In this document: positions 15,210-22,999 of the stretch, in pieces
Position numbering within the stretch: the stretch's first letter is position 1
Layout of the letters: the number at the start of each line of letters is the position of its first letter
DNA from: Modestobacter marinus
GTDB lineage: Bacteria > Actinomycetota > Actinomycetes > Mycobacteriales > Geodermatophilaceae
DNA length: 64,000 nt
Direction of reading: 5' to 3'
Assembly: GCF_019799945.1 (NCBI RefSeq)
Contig: NZ_JABGCH010000005.1
Span: forward strand, 124,001 to 188,000
Translations under genes and position numbers: made by a program
Notes under the pieces: model-generated
Databases searched by the model: none
Told to the model about the DNA's origin: nothing
The model's input: only the letters and a program-made list of their open reading frames with translations

Positions 15210-16352
15210 GTGACCGCGTTGTCGCACACCACCGAGGTGGTCGATCCGGTGCCCGGTGCCGGTGCCCCGCACCTCCCCGGGCAGCCCCCGCTGGTGCAGC
15301 TGCTCACCCCGGAGGGTGAGCGGGTGGAGCACCCGGACTACTCCGTGGACGTCGGCGACCAGGAGCTGCGCGCCCTCTACCGCGACCTGGTGCTGGTCCG
15401 GCGCTGGGACGTCGAGGCCACCGCCCTGCAGCGCCAGGGCGAGCTGGGGATCTGGGCCTCGCTGCTCGGCCAGGAGGCCGCCCAGGTCGGCGCCGGGCAC
15501 GCGCTGGCCGCGGACGACATGGCCTTCCCCACCTACCGGGAGCACGGCGTCGCCTGGGTCCGGGGGGTGGACCCGCTGCAGGTGATCAGCCTGTTCCGCG
15601 GGGTCGACGCGGGCGGCTGGGACCCGGTGGCGACCGGCTTCAACCTCTACACCGTCGTCATCGGCGCGCAGACGCTGCACGCCACCGGTTATGCCATGGG
15701 CGTGCAGCGCGACTGCGCCGAGTCCGCGGTGCTGGCCTTCCTGGGTGACGGCGCGACCAGCCAGGGCGAGGTCAACGAGGCGATGATCTGGGCCTCGTCC
15801 CTGTCCGCGCCGGTGGTCTTCTTCTGCCAGAACAACCAGTACGCGATCAGCGTGCCGATCGAGCGGCAGTCCCGGGTACCGCTGTACCAGCGGGCCGCCG
15901 GGTTCGGTTTCCCCGGCGTCCGGGTCGACGGCAACGACGTCCTCGCCGTGCTGGCGGTCACCCGGGCCGCGCTGGCCGCCGCCCGTGACGGGCAGGGCCC
16001 GACCTTCATCGAGGCGTTCACCTACCGGATGGGTGCGCACACCACCTCCGACGACCCGACCCGCTACCGGCTGGCCAGCGAGCTGGAGGAGTGGAAGCTG
16101 CGTGACCCCATCGCCCGGGTGAAGGCGTACCTGGCGCGCAGCGGCATCGCCGACGCCGACTTCTTCGCCGCCATCGAAGCCGAGGGCGACGAGCTGGCCG
16201 CCCGGATCCGGAAGGGCACCCTCGACATGCCCGACCCGGCCGGGACGGAGATCTTCGACCACGTCTACGCCGAGATGCCGCCACCCCTGGCCGCCCAGCG
16301 CGCCGAGTTCGTCGAGTACCACGCGGGCTTCGAGGGCGGGGTCGAGCGATGA
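15210..16352 (+). CDS. pdhA: Thiamine-diphosphate 2-oxoacid dehydrogenase E1 component, alpha subunit (PdhA/BkdA type)
   Basis: The 380-residue subunit provides half of the thiamine diphosphate site of a pyruvate or branched-chain 2-oxoacid dehydrogenase. The ThDP motif begins with GDGATSQGEVNEA (Gly179 on) and ends at the NN pair in FFCQNNQYAIS (about 208). Other hallmarks are LGQEAAQVG, FPTYREHG and the phosphorylation-loop-like YRMGAHTTSDDPTRYR. GTG start with GAGGAGG 6 nt upstream. Its stop overlaps an ATG (ATGA) that opens the first of two 28-codon mini-ORFs before the beta subunit. The neighbouring Lrp regulator favours a branched-chain substrate, but the sequence family is also annotated as pyruvate-specific. 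Confidence 0.92.
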   Translation: MTALSHTTEVVDPVPGAGAPHLPGQPPLVQLLTPEGERVEHPDYSVDVGDQELRALYRDLVLVRRWDVEATALQRQGELGIWASLLGQEAAQVGAGHALAADDMAFPTYREHGVAWVRGVDPLQVISLFRGVDAGGWDPVATGFNLYTVVIGAQTLHATGYAMGVQRDCAESAVLAFLGDGATSQGEVNEAMIWASSLSAPVVFFCQNNQYAISVPIERQSRVPLYQRAAGFGFPGVRVDGNDVLAVLAVTRAALAAARDGQGPTFIEAFTYRMGAHTTSDDPTRYRLASELEEWKLRDPIARVKAYLARSGIADADFFAAIEAEGDELAARIRKGTLDMPDPAGTEIFDHVYAEMPPPLAAQRAEFVEYHAGFEGGVER

Positions 16353-16431
16353 CGACCCCGATGACGACGCCCGAGCGAGCATCGCAGGGAGCGCCAGCGA
16401 CCGAGGAGCGGAACGCGGGCGGAGTCGAGCG
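16349..16431 (+). repeat. 83-bp tandem duplication, unit 1
   Basis: This 83-bp unit is repeated head-to-tail at 16432-16514 with a single mismatch (gagCgg versus gagTgg). Each unit begins with ATGACGACCCCGATGACG and ends with GGAG-TCGAGCG, so that the unit end supplies a ribosome binding site for the ATG of the next unit or of E1 beta. Confidence 0.9.
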
Positions 16432-16435
16432 ATGA
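16349..16435 (+). CDS. Mini-ORF 1 between E1 alpha and E1 beta (28 codons)
   Basis: The frame starts at the ATG that overlaps the E1 alpha stop (ATGA) and reads MTTPMTTPERASQGAPATEE, then RNAGGVER, then TGA. Its own stop overlaps the ATG of mini-ORF 2. The peptide is unlike any protein I know and is probably a by-product of the duplicated spacer, but its ATGA coupling is exact. It may be translated to carry ribosomes from E1 alpha to E1 beta. Confidence 0.35.
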   Translation: MTTPMTTPERASQGAPATEERNAGGVER

Positions 16436-16514
16436 CGACCCCGATGACGACGCCCGAGCGAGCATCGCAGGGAGCGCCAGCGACCGAGGAGTGGAACGCG
16501 GGCGGAGTCGAGCG
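16432..16514 (+). repeat. 83-bp tandem duplication, unit 2
   Basis: Second copy of the unit at 16349-16431. Its end carries the GGAG (16504-16507) that is the ribosome binding site of the E1 beta gene, 7 nt before its ATG. Confidence 0.9.
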
Positions 16515-16518
16515 ATGA
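16432..16518 (+). CDS. Mini-ORF 2 between E1 alpha and E1 beta (28 codons)
   Basis: Same as mini-ORF 1 except one residue (EEW in place of EER). It starts at an ATG overlapping the stop of mini-ORF 1 and stops with TGA overlapping the E1 beta ATG. GGAG precedes it at 16421-16424, 7 nt from the ATG, identical to the E1 beta site. Function unknown; low confidence as a real protein. Confidence 0.35.
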   Translation: MTTPMTTPERASQGAPATEEWNAGGVER

Positions 16519-17492
16519 CGGAGACGCTGACCATCGGCAAGGCGCTCAACCTCGGCCTGCGCCGGGCCCTCGAGGACGACCCGAAGGTCGTGCTCATGGG
16601 CGAGGACATCGGTCGGCTGGGCGGGGTCTTCCGGATCACCGACGGCCTGCAGAAGGACTTCGGCGACGACCGCGTCGTCGACACCCCGCTGGCCGAGGCG
16701 GGGATCGTCGGCACCGCCGTCGGCCTGGCCATGCGCGGCTACCGGCCGGTCTGCGAGATCCAGTTCGACGGGTTCGTCTTCCCCGCGTACAACCAGCTCG
16801 TCACCCAGGTGGCCAAGATCCACGCCCGGTCGCGGGGCCGGCTGGCGATGCCGATCGTCATCCGGATCCCCTTCGGCGGGGGCATCGGCGCGGTCGAGCA
16901 CCACAGCGAGAGCCCCGAGGCTTACTTCGCCCACACCGCGGGGCTCAAGGTGGTCGCCGTCAGCACCCCGGCCGACGCCTACTGGGGCATCCAGCAGGCG
17001 ATCGCCCATCCCGACCCGATCGTCTTCCTCGAGCCCAAGCGCCGGTACTGGGAGAAGGCCGCGGTCGACCTCGACGGCACGCCGTCCCCGCTGTTCGCCT
17101 CCCGGGTGGTGCGCGGGGGGGACGACGTCACCGTGCTCGCCTACGGCCCGATGGTGAAGACGGCGCTGCAGGCCGCGGAGGCCGCCGCCGAGGAGGGCCG
17201 CTCCCTGGAGGTCATCGACCTGCGCACGATCTCCCCGCTGGACCTCGACCCGGTGTTCGCGTCGGTGCGGCGCACCGGCCGGTGCGTCGTCGTCCACGAG
17301 GCCCCGGTCACCCTCGGCCTGGGCGCCGAGATCGCCGCCCGGGTCACCGAGACCTGCTTCCACTCCCTGGAGGCACCGGTGCTGCGGGTGGGCGGTTACG
17401 ACACGCCCTACCCGCCGTCGAAGCTCGAGGAGGAGTACCTCCCCGACCTCGACCGCGTGCTCGACGCCGTCGACCGCTCGATGGGGTTCTGA
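16515..17492 (+). CDS. pdhB: 2-oxoacid dehydrogenase E1 component, beta subunit
   Basis: The 325-residue beta subunit completes the E1 heterotetramer. It has the transketolase pyrimidine-binding domain (LMGEDIGRLGGVFRIT, DTPLAEAGIVGTAVGLAMRG, IQFDGFVFPAYNQL) and the transketolase C-terminal domain (VTVLAYGPMVKTAL, VIDLRTISPLDLDPV, VVHEAPVTLGLGAEIAA). The ATG at 16515 is preferred over an upstream in-frame GTG because GGAG lies 7 nt before it. It is linked by a 1-bp overlap to the E2 gene. Confidence 0.93.
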   Translation: MTETLTIGKALNLGLRRALEDDPKVVLMGEDIGRLGGVFRITDGLQKDFGDDRVVDTPLAEAGIVGTAVGLAMRGYRPVCEIQFDGFVFPAYNQLVTQVAKIHARSRGRLAMPIVIRIPFGGGIGAVEHHSESPEAYFAHTAGLKVVAVSTPADAYWGIQQAIAHPDPIVFLEPKRRYWEKAAVDLDGTPSPLFASRVVRGGDDVTVLAYGPMVKTALQAAEAAAEEGRSLEVIDLRTISPLDLDPVFASVRRTGRCVVVHEAPVTLGLGAEIAARVTETCFHSLEAPVLRVGGYDTPYPPSKLEEEYLPDLDRVLDAVDRSMGF

Positions 17493-18967
17493 TGGCCGAC
17501 CTGCGCCAGTTCAAGCTGCCCGACGTCGGCGAGGGGCTCACCGAGGGGGAGATCCTGTCCTGGCTGGTCGCCGTCGGCGACACGGTGACGGTGAACCAGC
17601 CGCTGTGCGAGGTGGAGACGGCGAAGGCCGCCGTCGAGCTGCCCTCGCCCTACGCCGGCACGGTCACCGAGCTGCTGTACGAGGCCGGGACGACGGTCGA
17701 CGTGGGGTCGCCGATCATCACCATCGACGTCGGTGGGGAGGGCAGCGGGAGCCCGGCCGCCCAGTCCACCGGGTCGGGGCTGATCGGGGAGACGAACCCC
17801 AACGGCCGCACCGCGGTGCTCGTCGGCTACGGGCCGCGCACCACCGAGGCCCGCCGTCGTCCGCGCCGCACCGGCACGTCGGCCGCCGCCCGGGCCGCTA
17901 CCCCGCAGGTGCCGGCCGAGGCCGACTACGACAGCGGGCAGGACCGCCCGCCGCTGCTGGCCACCGCGCCGGACGTCACCGTGAAGCCGGTCCGCCACGG
18001 GGGGCTGGAGACCGGGCGGGCCGCGGAGGCGCACAGCACGCCCGACGTGGCCGCGGCGCCGTCCAGCGCTGCCGCGCCCGGCCAGGGTGCGCTGCGCCCG
18101 CTGGCCAAGCCCCCGGTGCGCAAGTACGCCAAGGACCTCGGCATCGACCTCGCCACGGTCCCCGGCACCGGGCCCGGCGGCGTGATCACCCGGGCCGACG
18201 TCGACGCCGCCCGCGGCGCCACCCCGACCCCCGCGGCCCTCGCCGGCCCGGGCCCGGCGGCTCCGTCGGGCGGGGAGCAGCGGATCCCGATCAAGGGCGT
18301 GCGCAAGCACACCGCCGCCGCCATGGTGTCCAGCGCCTTCACCGCGCCGCACGTCACCGAGTTCCTCACCGTCGACGTGACCCGGGCGATGAAGCTGCGG
18401 GACCGGCTGGCCGCCCGGCCGGAGTTCGCCGGCGTGAAGGTGAGCCCGCTGCTGCTGGTCGCCAAGGCGGTGCTGCTCGCGGCCCAGCGGCACCCGATGG
18501 TCAACAGCTCCTGGGACGAGGCGGCGCAGGAGATCGTCGTCCACGGGCAGGTGAACCTCGGGATCGCCGCCGCGACGCCGCGGGGTCTCGTCGTCCCCAA
18601 CGTCAAGGACGCCGGCCGCCTGTCCCTCCCCGAGCTGGCCACCGCGCTCGCCGAGCTGACCGCCACCGCCCGGGCGGGGAAGACCGCGCCCGCGGACATG
18701 ACCGGCGGCACGATCACCATCACCAACGTCGGCGTCTTCGGTGTCGACACCGGCACCCCGATCCTCAACCCCGGGGAGTCGGCGATCCTCGCCTTCGGCG
18801 CCGTCCGCGCGATGCCGTGGGTGCACAAGGGCAAGGTCGTGCCGCGCCAGGTCACCACCCTGGGCCTGTCCTTCGACCACCGGATCGTCGACGGCGAGCT
18901 CGGGTCCCGGTTCCTGGCCGACGTGGGCGCCCTGCTGCACGACCCGGGCGTCGCGCTGGCCTTCTGA
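17492..18967 (+). CDS. Dihydrolipoamide acyltransferase (E2) of the 2-oxoacid dehydrogenase complex
   Basis: The 491-residue E2 core carries an N-terminal lipoyl domain with the acceptor Lys45 in ETAKAAVELPSPY and a long Ala/Pro/Arg linker. The peripheral subunit-binding domain (KYAKDLGIDLATVPGTGPGG, about 211-230) and C-terminal acyltransferase domain follow; the latter ends with the catalytic DHRIVDGE (His463, Asp467). It overlaps E1 beta by 1 bp. No E3 gene is adjacent, so lipoamide dehydrogenase is supplied from elsewhere. Confidence 0.93.
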   Translation: MADLRQFKLPDVGEGLTEGEILSWLVAVGDTVTVNQPLCEVETAKAAVELPSPYAGTVTELLYEAGTTVDVGSPIITIDVGGEGSGSPAAQSTGSGLIGETNPNGRTAVLVGYGPRTTEARRRPRRTGTSAAARAATPQVPAEADYDSGQDRPPLLATAPDVTVKPVRHGGLETGRAAEAHSTPDVAAAPSSAAAPGQGALRPLAKPPVRKYAKDLGIDLATVPGTGPGGVITRADVDAARGATPTPAALAGPGPAAPSGGEQRIPIKGVRKHTAAAMVSSAFTAPHVTEFLTVDVTRAMKLRDRLAARPEFAGVKVSPLLLVAKAVLLAAQRHPMVNSSWDEAAQEIVVHGQVNLGIAAATPRGLVVPNVKDAGRLSLPELATALAELTATARAGKTAPADMTGGTITITNVGVFGVDTGTPILNPGESAILAFGAVRAMPWVHKGKVVPRQVTTLGLSFDHRIVDGELGSRFLADVGALLHDPGVALAF

Positions 18968-18969
18968 CC

Positions 18970-20151
18970 ATGCGGACCGCCCTGCAGCAGGTGCTGGCCT
19001 TCGCCGCGGGCTCCCGGGTGCCCGAGGGGTTCGGCTACCTCGGCGCCGACGGCCGGGTCGTCACCGGCCGGCCGGTCGAGACGTGGATCAGCGCGCGGAT
19101 GACCCACGTGTTCGGGCTGGCCACCCTGCTGGGGCGCCCGGCCGCCGAGGAGCTCGCGGCGCACGGGGTGGCGGCGCTGCGCGGCGGGCCGCTGCACGAC
19201 GGCGAGCACGGCGGCTGGCGCGCGGCCACCGACGACGACACGAAGGCCGCCTACGTGCACGCCTTCGCCGTCCTCGCCGGGGCGACCGCCACGGCCGCCG
19301 GCATCGACGGCGGCCGCCCCCTGCTCGACGAGGGCCTGGCCGTCTGGGAGCAGCGGTTCTGGGACGACGACGAGGGGCTGGCCGCGGAGTCCTTCGACCG
19401 GGCCTGGACGACGAGCGAGGACTACCGCGGCGCCAACGCGAACATGCACGGCGTGGAGGCGGCGCTGGCCGCGGCCGACGCGCTCGCGCCCAGCGATCCC
19501 GGGACCGCCGCCCGGCTGCGCACGCACGCGCTGCGGGCCACCGAGCGGCTCGTGCACGGCTGGGCCCGGGAGCGGAACTGGCGGCTCCCCGAGCACTTCA
19601 CGGCCGGCTGGGAGCCGCTGCCGGAGTTCAACCGCGACCGCCCGGCCGACCCCTTCCGGCCCTACGGCGTGACCATCGGGCACCAGTTCGAGTGGGCGCG
19701 GCTGTGCCTGCACCTGGCGGCGGCGCTGGACGAGCACGCCCCCGGGTGGCTGCGCACCGACGCCGACGGGCTGTTCCTCGCCGCGGCCGAGCGCGGCTGG
19801 GCCGCCGACGGGCAGGAGGGCTTCCCGTACACGCTGGACTGGGAGGACCGGCCGGTGGTCGGCGCCCGCATGCACTGGGTGGTCTGCGAGGCCGTCGCGG
19901 CGGCCGCCGTCCGGTACGCCGTCACCGGCGACCCCCGGGCGGCCACCCTGCAGCAGCGCTGGGGGGAGCTGGGCGACCGGCTGTTCCTCGACCCGGCCGC
20001 GGGGAGCTGGCACCACGAGCTGACGCCGGAGGGCGCCGTCGGCTCCGGGACGTGGGAGGGCAAGCCGGACGCCTACCACCTGGTGCAGATGCTGCTGCTG
20101 CCCGGCCGCCCGGTCCGCGGCAGCGTGGCCGCCGCCGTCCTCGCCTCCTGA
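18970..20151 (+). CDS. AGE family epimerase/isomerase
   Basis: The 393-residue protein of the N-acylglucosamine 2-epimerase fold (alpha/alpha barrel) resembles mannose and sulfoquinovose isomerases. Typical signatures are DTKAAYVHAFAVLA, the RGANANMHGVEAALAA helix with its catalytic-cleft His, GVTIGHQFEWARLCL and the late WHHELTPEG. It should interconvert free aldose/ketose hexoses. It starts 2 nt after the E2 stop, so it is transcribed with the dehydrogenase operon; the functional link is not obvious. Confidence 0.85.
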   Translation: MRTALQQVLAFAAGSRVPEGFGYLGADGRVVTGRPVETWISARMTHVFGLATLLGRPAAEELAAHGVAALRGGPLHDGEHGGWRAATDDDTKAAYVHAFAVLAGATATAAGIDGGRPLLDEGLAVWEQRFWDDDEGLAAESFDRAWTTSEDYRGANANMHGVEAALAAADALAPSDPGTAARLRTHALRATERLVHGWARERNWRLPEHFTAGWEPLPEFNRDRPADPFRPYGVTIGHQFEWARLCLHLAAALDEHAPGWLRTDADGLFLAAAERGWAADGQEGFPYTLDWEDRPVVGARMHWVVCEAVAAAAVRYAVTGDPRAATLQQRWGELGDRLFLDPAAGSWHHELTPEGAVGSGTWEGKPDAYHLVQMLLLPGRPVRGSVAAAVLAS

Positions 20152-20197
20152 GCGGTCAGGAGGGACCGGTCCGTCACGTGACACCGGGCGATCGGCG

Positions 20198-20356
20198 GTG
20201 ACTACCGGGGAGCCCGAGGGCGTCGTGGAGAAGGTCGGCGCGGCCGTCGGGGTCGACGACCGGCAGATCAACGCCGACGTGAAGCGCTTCAAGGAGTTCA
20301 TCGAGAGCCGCGGCACCGAGACCGGTGCCTGGCGCGGCGACATCCCGCGCGAATAG
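20198..20356 (+). CDS. Small hydrophilic protein (52 aa)
   Basis: A short GTG-started frame reads VTTGEPEGVVEKVGAAVGVD, then DRQINADVKRFKEFIESRGT, ending WRGDIPRE. The periodic GC3 pattern and amphipathic helical look support a real small protein. I do not recognise a family. It lies between the epimerase gene and the converging PTS operon; a hairpin at 20422-20452 follows. Confidence 0.55.
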   Translation: MTTGEPEGVVEKVGAAVGVDDRQINADVKRFKEFIESRGTETGAWRGDIPRE

Positions 20357-20421
20357 GAGGACCGTCCTGCCCCCACCCCTCGCATGCTTGGGGTGGGCCC
20401 CTGCCGGACGGCCGAACGACG

Positions 20422-20452
20422 AGCGCCCGCCCCCGTGAGGAGGGCGGGCGCT
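20422..20452. terminator. Terminator-like hairpin between the small protein gene and ptsH
   Basis: Perfect 11-bp arms AGCGCCCGCCC and GGGCGGGCGCT with a 9-nt loop. It can act for the leftward ptsH operon and for the rightward small gene. It stands 13 nt beyond the end of repeat copy 2 on the minus strand. Confidence 0.65.
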
Positions 20453-20465
20453 GTCGCAACGGCCT

Positions 20466-20525
20466 GGAGCGGCCCGGTCCAGAGGCTCGCCGCGAGCTTT
20501 CCCAGCGGTGAGGAGAACCGGGTCC
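20466..20525 (-). repeat. Structured 3'-UTR repeat element, copy 2
   Basis: The minus-strand sequence starts one base after the ptsH stop codon and is about 90% identical to 5364-5422 (same outer stem, with one G-U in place of G-C, and the same inner hairpin GCTCG-CGG-CGAGC). A terminator-like hairpin follows after exactly 13 nt. Confidence 0.75.
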
Positions 20526-20526
20526 T

Positions 20527-20787
20527 CTATTCGGCGTCGAGGTCGCGCTCGACCATCTCGGCGATGTGTGCGAGGGCCGCCTCGTCATCGCTGGTGACCT
20601 CGACGTCGGTGCCCTTCTTCGCACCGAGCGTCATGATCATCAGCGGTGAGCCGGCGTCCACCGGGTTGCCGCCGGGGGTGGCCAGCGTGACCGACGCGCC
20701 GGACTTGGCGACCGCCTCGGCGATCAGGGCGGCCGGTCGGGCGTGCAGGCCGACGGCGGAGCCGACGGTGACGGTCTTGGAGGGCAT
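20527..20787 (-). CDS. ptsH: Phosphocarrier protein HPr
   Basis: HPr (86 aa) passes phosphate from enzyme I to PTS enzymes IIA and, here, probably also to DhaM. The phosphorylated His15 is in VGLHARPAALIAEAV and the regulatory-site region is SPLMIMTLGAKKG, with Ser at the position of Ser46. Length and motifs are standard. It is the last gene of a fruR-fruK-fruA-ptsH series on the minus strand and is followed by the 3'-UTR repeat. Confidence 0.95.
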   Translation of the reverse strand: MPSKTVTVGSAVGLHARPAALIAEAVAKSGASVTLATPGGNPVDAGSPLMIMTLGAKKGTDVEVTSDDEAALAHIAEMVERDLDAE

Positions 20788-20820
20788 CGGTGCCTCTTCT
20801 CGGATCGACGGTGGGTGGGA

Positions 20821-22983
20821 TCAGCTTGCCTGCTGCGCGACGGCGGCACCCGCCGGGGCAGCAGGAGCGTGGGTGGGCGTGTGCGCGTGCTGGAGGTCGA
20901 CGGCGTCCTCGGGGACGTCCTCGGCCTTGGGCCGGCCGATGCTCTTGGCGATGGTCACGGCGGCGGCGCCGACGACCGCACCGATGAGCACGGCGATCAG
21001 GAACAGCAGGGCGTTGCTCATCGCGAAGAACACGAAGATGCCGCCGTGCGGGGCGCGCAGCTCGACGCCGCTGGACGCGACGATCGCGCCGGTCGTCGCA
21101 CCGCCGAGCATCATCGACGGGATCACCCGCAGCGGGTCGGCCGCGGCGAACGGGATCGCACCCTCGGAGATGAACGAGGCGCCCAGCAGCCAGGCTGCCT
21201 TGCCGTTGTCCCGCTCGGCCGGGGTGTACAGCTTCGGCCGGATCGCGGTGGACATCGCCATGGCGATCGGCGGGACCATGCCGGCCGCCATGACGGTCGC
21301 CATGATCACCAGCGGTGCGCCGCCGGTGGTCGCCGCGGCGGCCAGCCCGGTGGTGGCGAAGACGTAGGCCGCCTTGTTGACCGGTCCGCCGAGGTCGAAG
21401 CACATCATCAGGCCGAGGATGATCCCGAGCAGGATCGCCGACGTGCCGGTCAGGCCGTTGAGGAAGTTCCCCAGCCCGGTGAGGGCGGCGGCCAGCGGGC
21501 GGCCGAGGAGGACGACCATCAGGCCGCTGGAGATCAGCGTCGCGATCAGCGGGATGATCACGACGGGCTGCAGACCGCGGGCCCAGGTGGGGAGCTTCCA
21601 GCGGCTGATCCACAGTGCGACGAAGCCGGCCAGGATGCCGCCGACCACGCCACCCAGGAAGCCGGCGCCCACGGTCAGCGAGACCGCGCCGACGACGAAG
21701 CCCGGGACGATGCCGGGCCGGTCGGCGATGGCGTAGGCGATGTAGCCGGCCAGCGCGGGGACGAGGAAGCCGAAGGCCGCCTGGCCGAGCACGGTGAAGA
21801 CTGCGCCGAGGTAGCCCAGGAAGCCCCCGCGGAGGTAGTCGACACCGGGGTCGGCGGGCAGGTTGAAGAAGGTGTTGTTGAGCGCCCAGTTCTGCGCGAA
21901 GCTCAGGCCGTCGGTGCTGGGGTCGGTGGTGACGATCGGGTACCCGCCGAACAGGAAGCCGAGCGCGATGAGCAGACCGCCGGCCGCCACGAACGGGATC
22001 ATGTAGCTGACGCCGGTGAGCAGCCAGCGGCGGACCTCGCCGCCGAGCGACGGCTTCCCGCCGCCGCCGTCCCCGGCCGGAGCCGCTCCGCCCGCGCCGG
22101 CGGTACCGGGCACCCGGCGGCCGTTGGGGTCGTCGGCGGCGGCCAGGGCCTCGCGGATCATCACGTCGGGCTCGTTCATCGCGCGCTTGGTGCCCGACTG
22201 CACCAGCGGCTTGCCGGCGAAGCGGTCCCGGTCCTTGACCCCCACGTCCACCGCGAAGATCACCGCGTCGGCGCGGCTGATCACCGAGGGGTCCAGCGGG
22301 GTGGACCCGGAGGAGCCCTGGGTCTCCACGTGCAGCTCGACGCCCATCTCCTTGGCTGCCGCGGTCAGCTTGTCCGCCGCCATGTAGGTGTGCGCGATGC
22401 CGGTCGGGCAGGCGCTGACCGCGATGACGGTGCGGGACGACGTCCCGGCCGGCGCGGCAGCGGGCGCGGCGGCCGGCGGGGCGCTCGCGGTGGTGGCGCC
22501 GCCGGCGGCCGCGGGGGCGGCGGCCGCGGGCGCGGGGGAGACGACGTCCTGCACCAGGGCGACGATCTCCTCCGAGCTGCTCGCCGCGCGCAGCGAGGCG
22601 ACGAACTCCGGCCGCACCAGCGCGCGGGCCAGTGCGGTGAGCAGGGTCAGGTGGTCGGCGTCGCCGTGCTCGGGCGCGGCGATGAGGAAGGCCAGGTCGG
22701 CGGGGCCGTCGGGCGCGCCGAAGTCGACCTTCGGGGAGAGCCGGGCGAAGGCCAGCGACGCCTGGGTGACCGCCGACGACCGGCAGTGCGGGATCGCGAT
22801 CCCGCCGGGCAGGCCGGTGGCGGCCTTCGCCTCGCGCGCCATCGCGTCGGCGTGCAGCGAGTCGCCGGTGGTCGCTCGGCCGGCCCCGGCGACCAGCTCG
22901 GCGAGCCGGCGCACCACGGTGCCCTTGTCGGACCCGAGATCGGCGTCGAGCGCCACCAACTCGGGCGTGATCAGTGCGGACAT
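20821..22983 (-). CDS. fruA: PTS fructose transporter subunit IIABC
   Basis: A 720-residue membrane protein imports fructose with phosphorylation to fructose 1-phosphate. Domains in order: IIA with active His66 in GIAIPHCRS (1-150); an Ala/Pro linker; IIB with active Cys192 in VIAVSACPTGIAHTYMAADK; and IIC with about nine membrane helices and GGPVNKAAYVFA (about 340-690). The start is ATG MSALITPEL. It lies 16 nt downstream of fruK. Confidence 0.95.
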   Translation of the reverse strand: MSALITPELVALDADLGSDKGTVVRRLAELVAGAGRATTGDSLHADAMAREAKAATGLPGGIAIPHCRSSAVTQASLAFARLSPKVDFGAPDGPADLAFLIAAPEHGDADHLTLLTALARALVRPEFVASLRAASSSEEIVALVQDVVSPAPAAAAPAAAGGATTASAPPAAAPAAAPAGTSSRTVIAVSACPTGIAHTYMAADKLTAAAKEMGVELHVETQGSSGSTPLDPSVISRADAVIFAVDVGVKDRDRFAGKPLVQSGTKRAMNEPDVMIREALAAADDPNGRRVPGTAGAGGAAPAGDGGGGKPSLGGEVRRWLLTGVSYMIPFVAAGGLLIALGFLFGGYPIVTTDPSTDGLSFAQNWALNNTFFNLPADPGVDYLRGGFLGYLGAVFTVLGQAAFGFLVPALAGYIAYAIADRPGIVPGFVVGAVSLTVGAGFLGGVVGGILAGFVALWISRWKLPTWARGLQPVVIIPLIATLISSGLMVVLLGRPLAAALTGLGNFLNGLTGTSAILLGIILGLMMCFDLGGPVNKAAYVFATTGLAAAATTGGAPLVIMATVMAAGMVPPIAMAMSTAIRPKLYTPAERDNGKAAWLLGASFISEGAIPFAAADPLRVIPSMMLGGATTGAIVASSGVELRAPHGGIFVFFAMSNALLFLIAVLIGAVVGAAAVTIAKSIGRPKAEDVPEDAVDLQHAHTPTHAPAAPAGAAVAQQAS

Positions 22984-22999
22984 GGTCTCTCCTGCGTGT

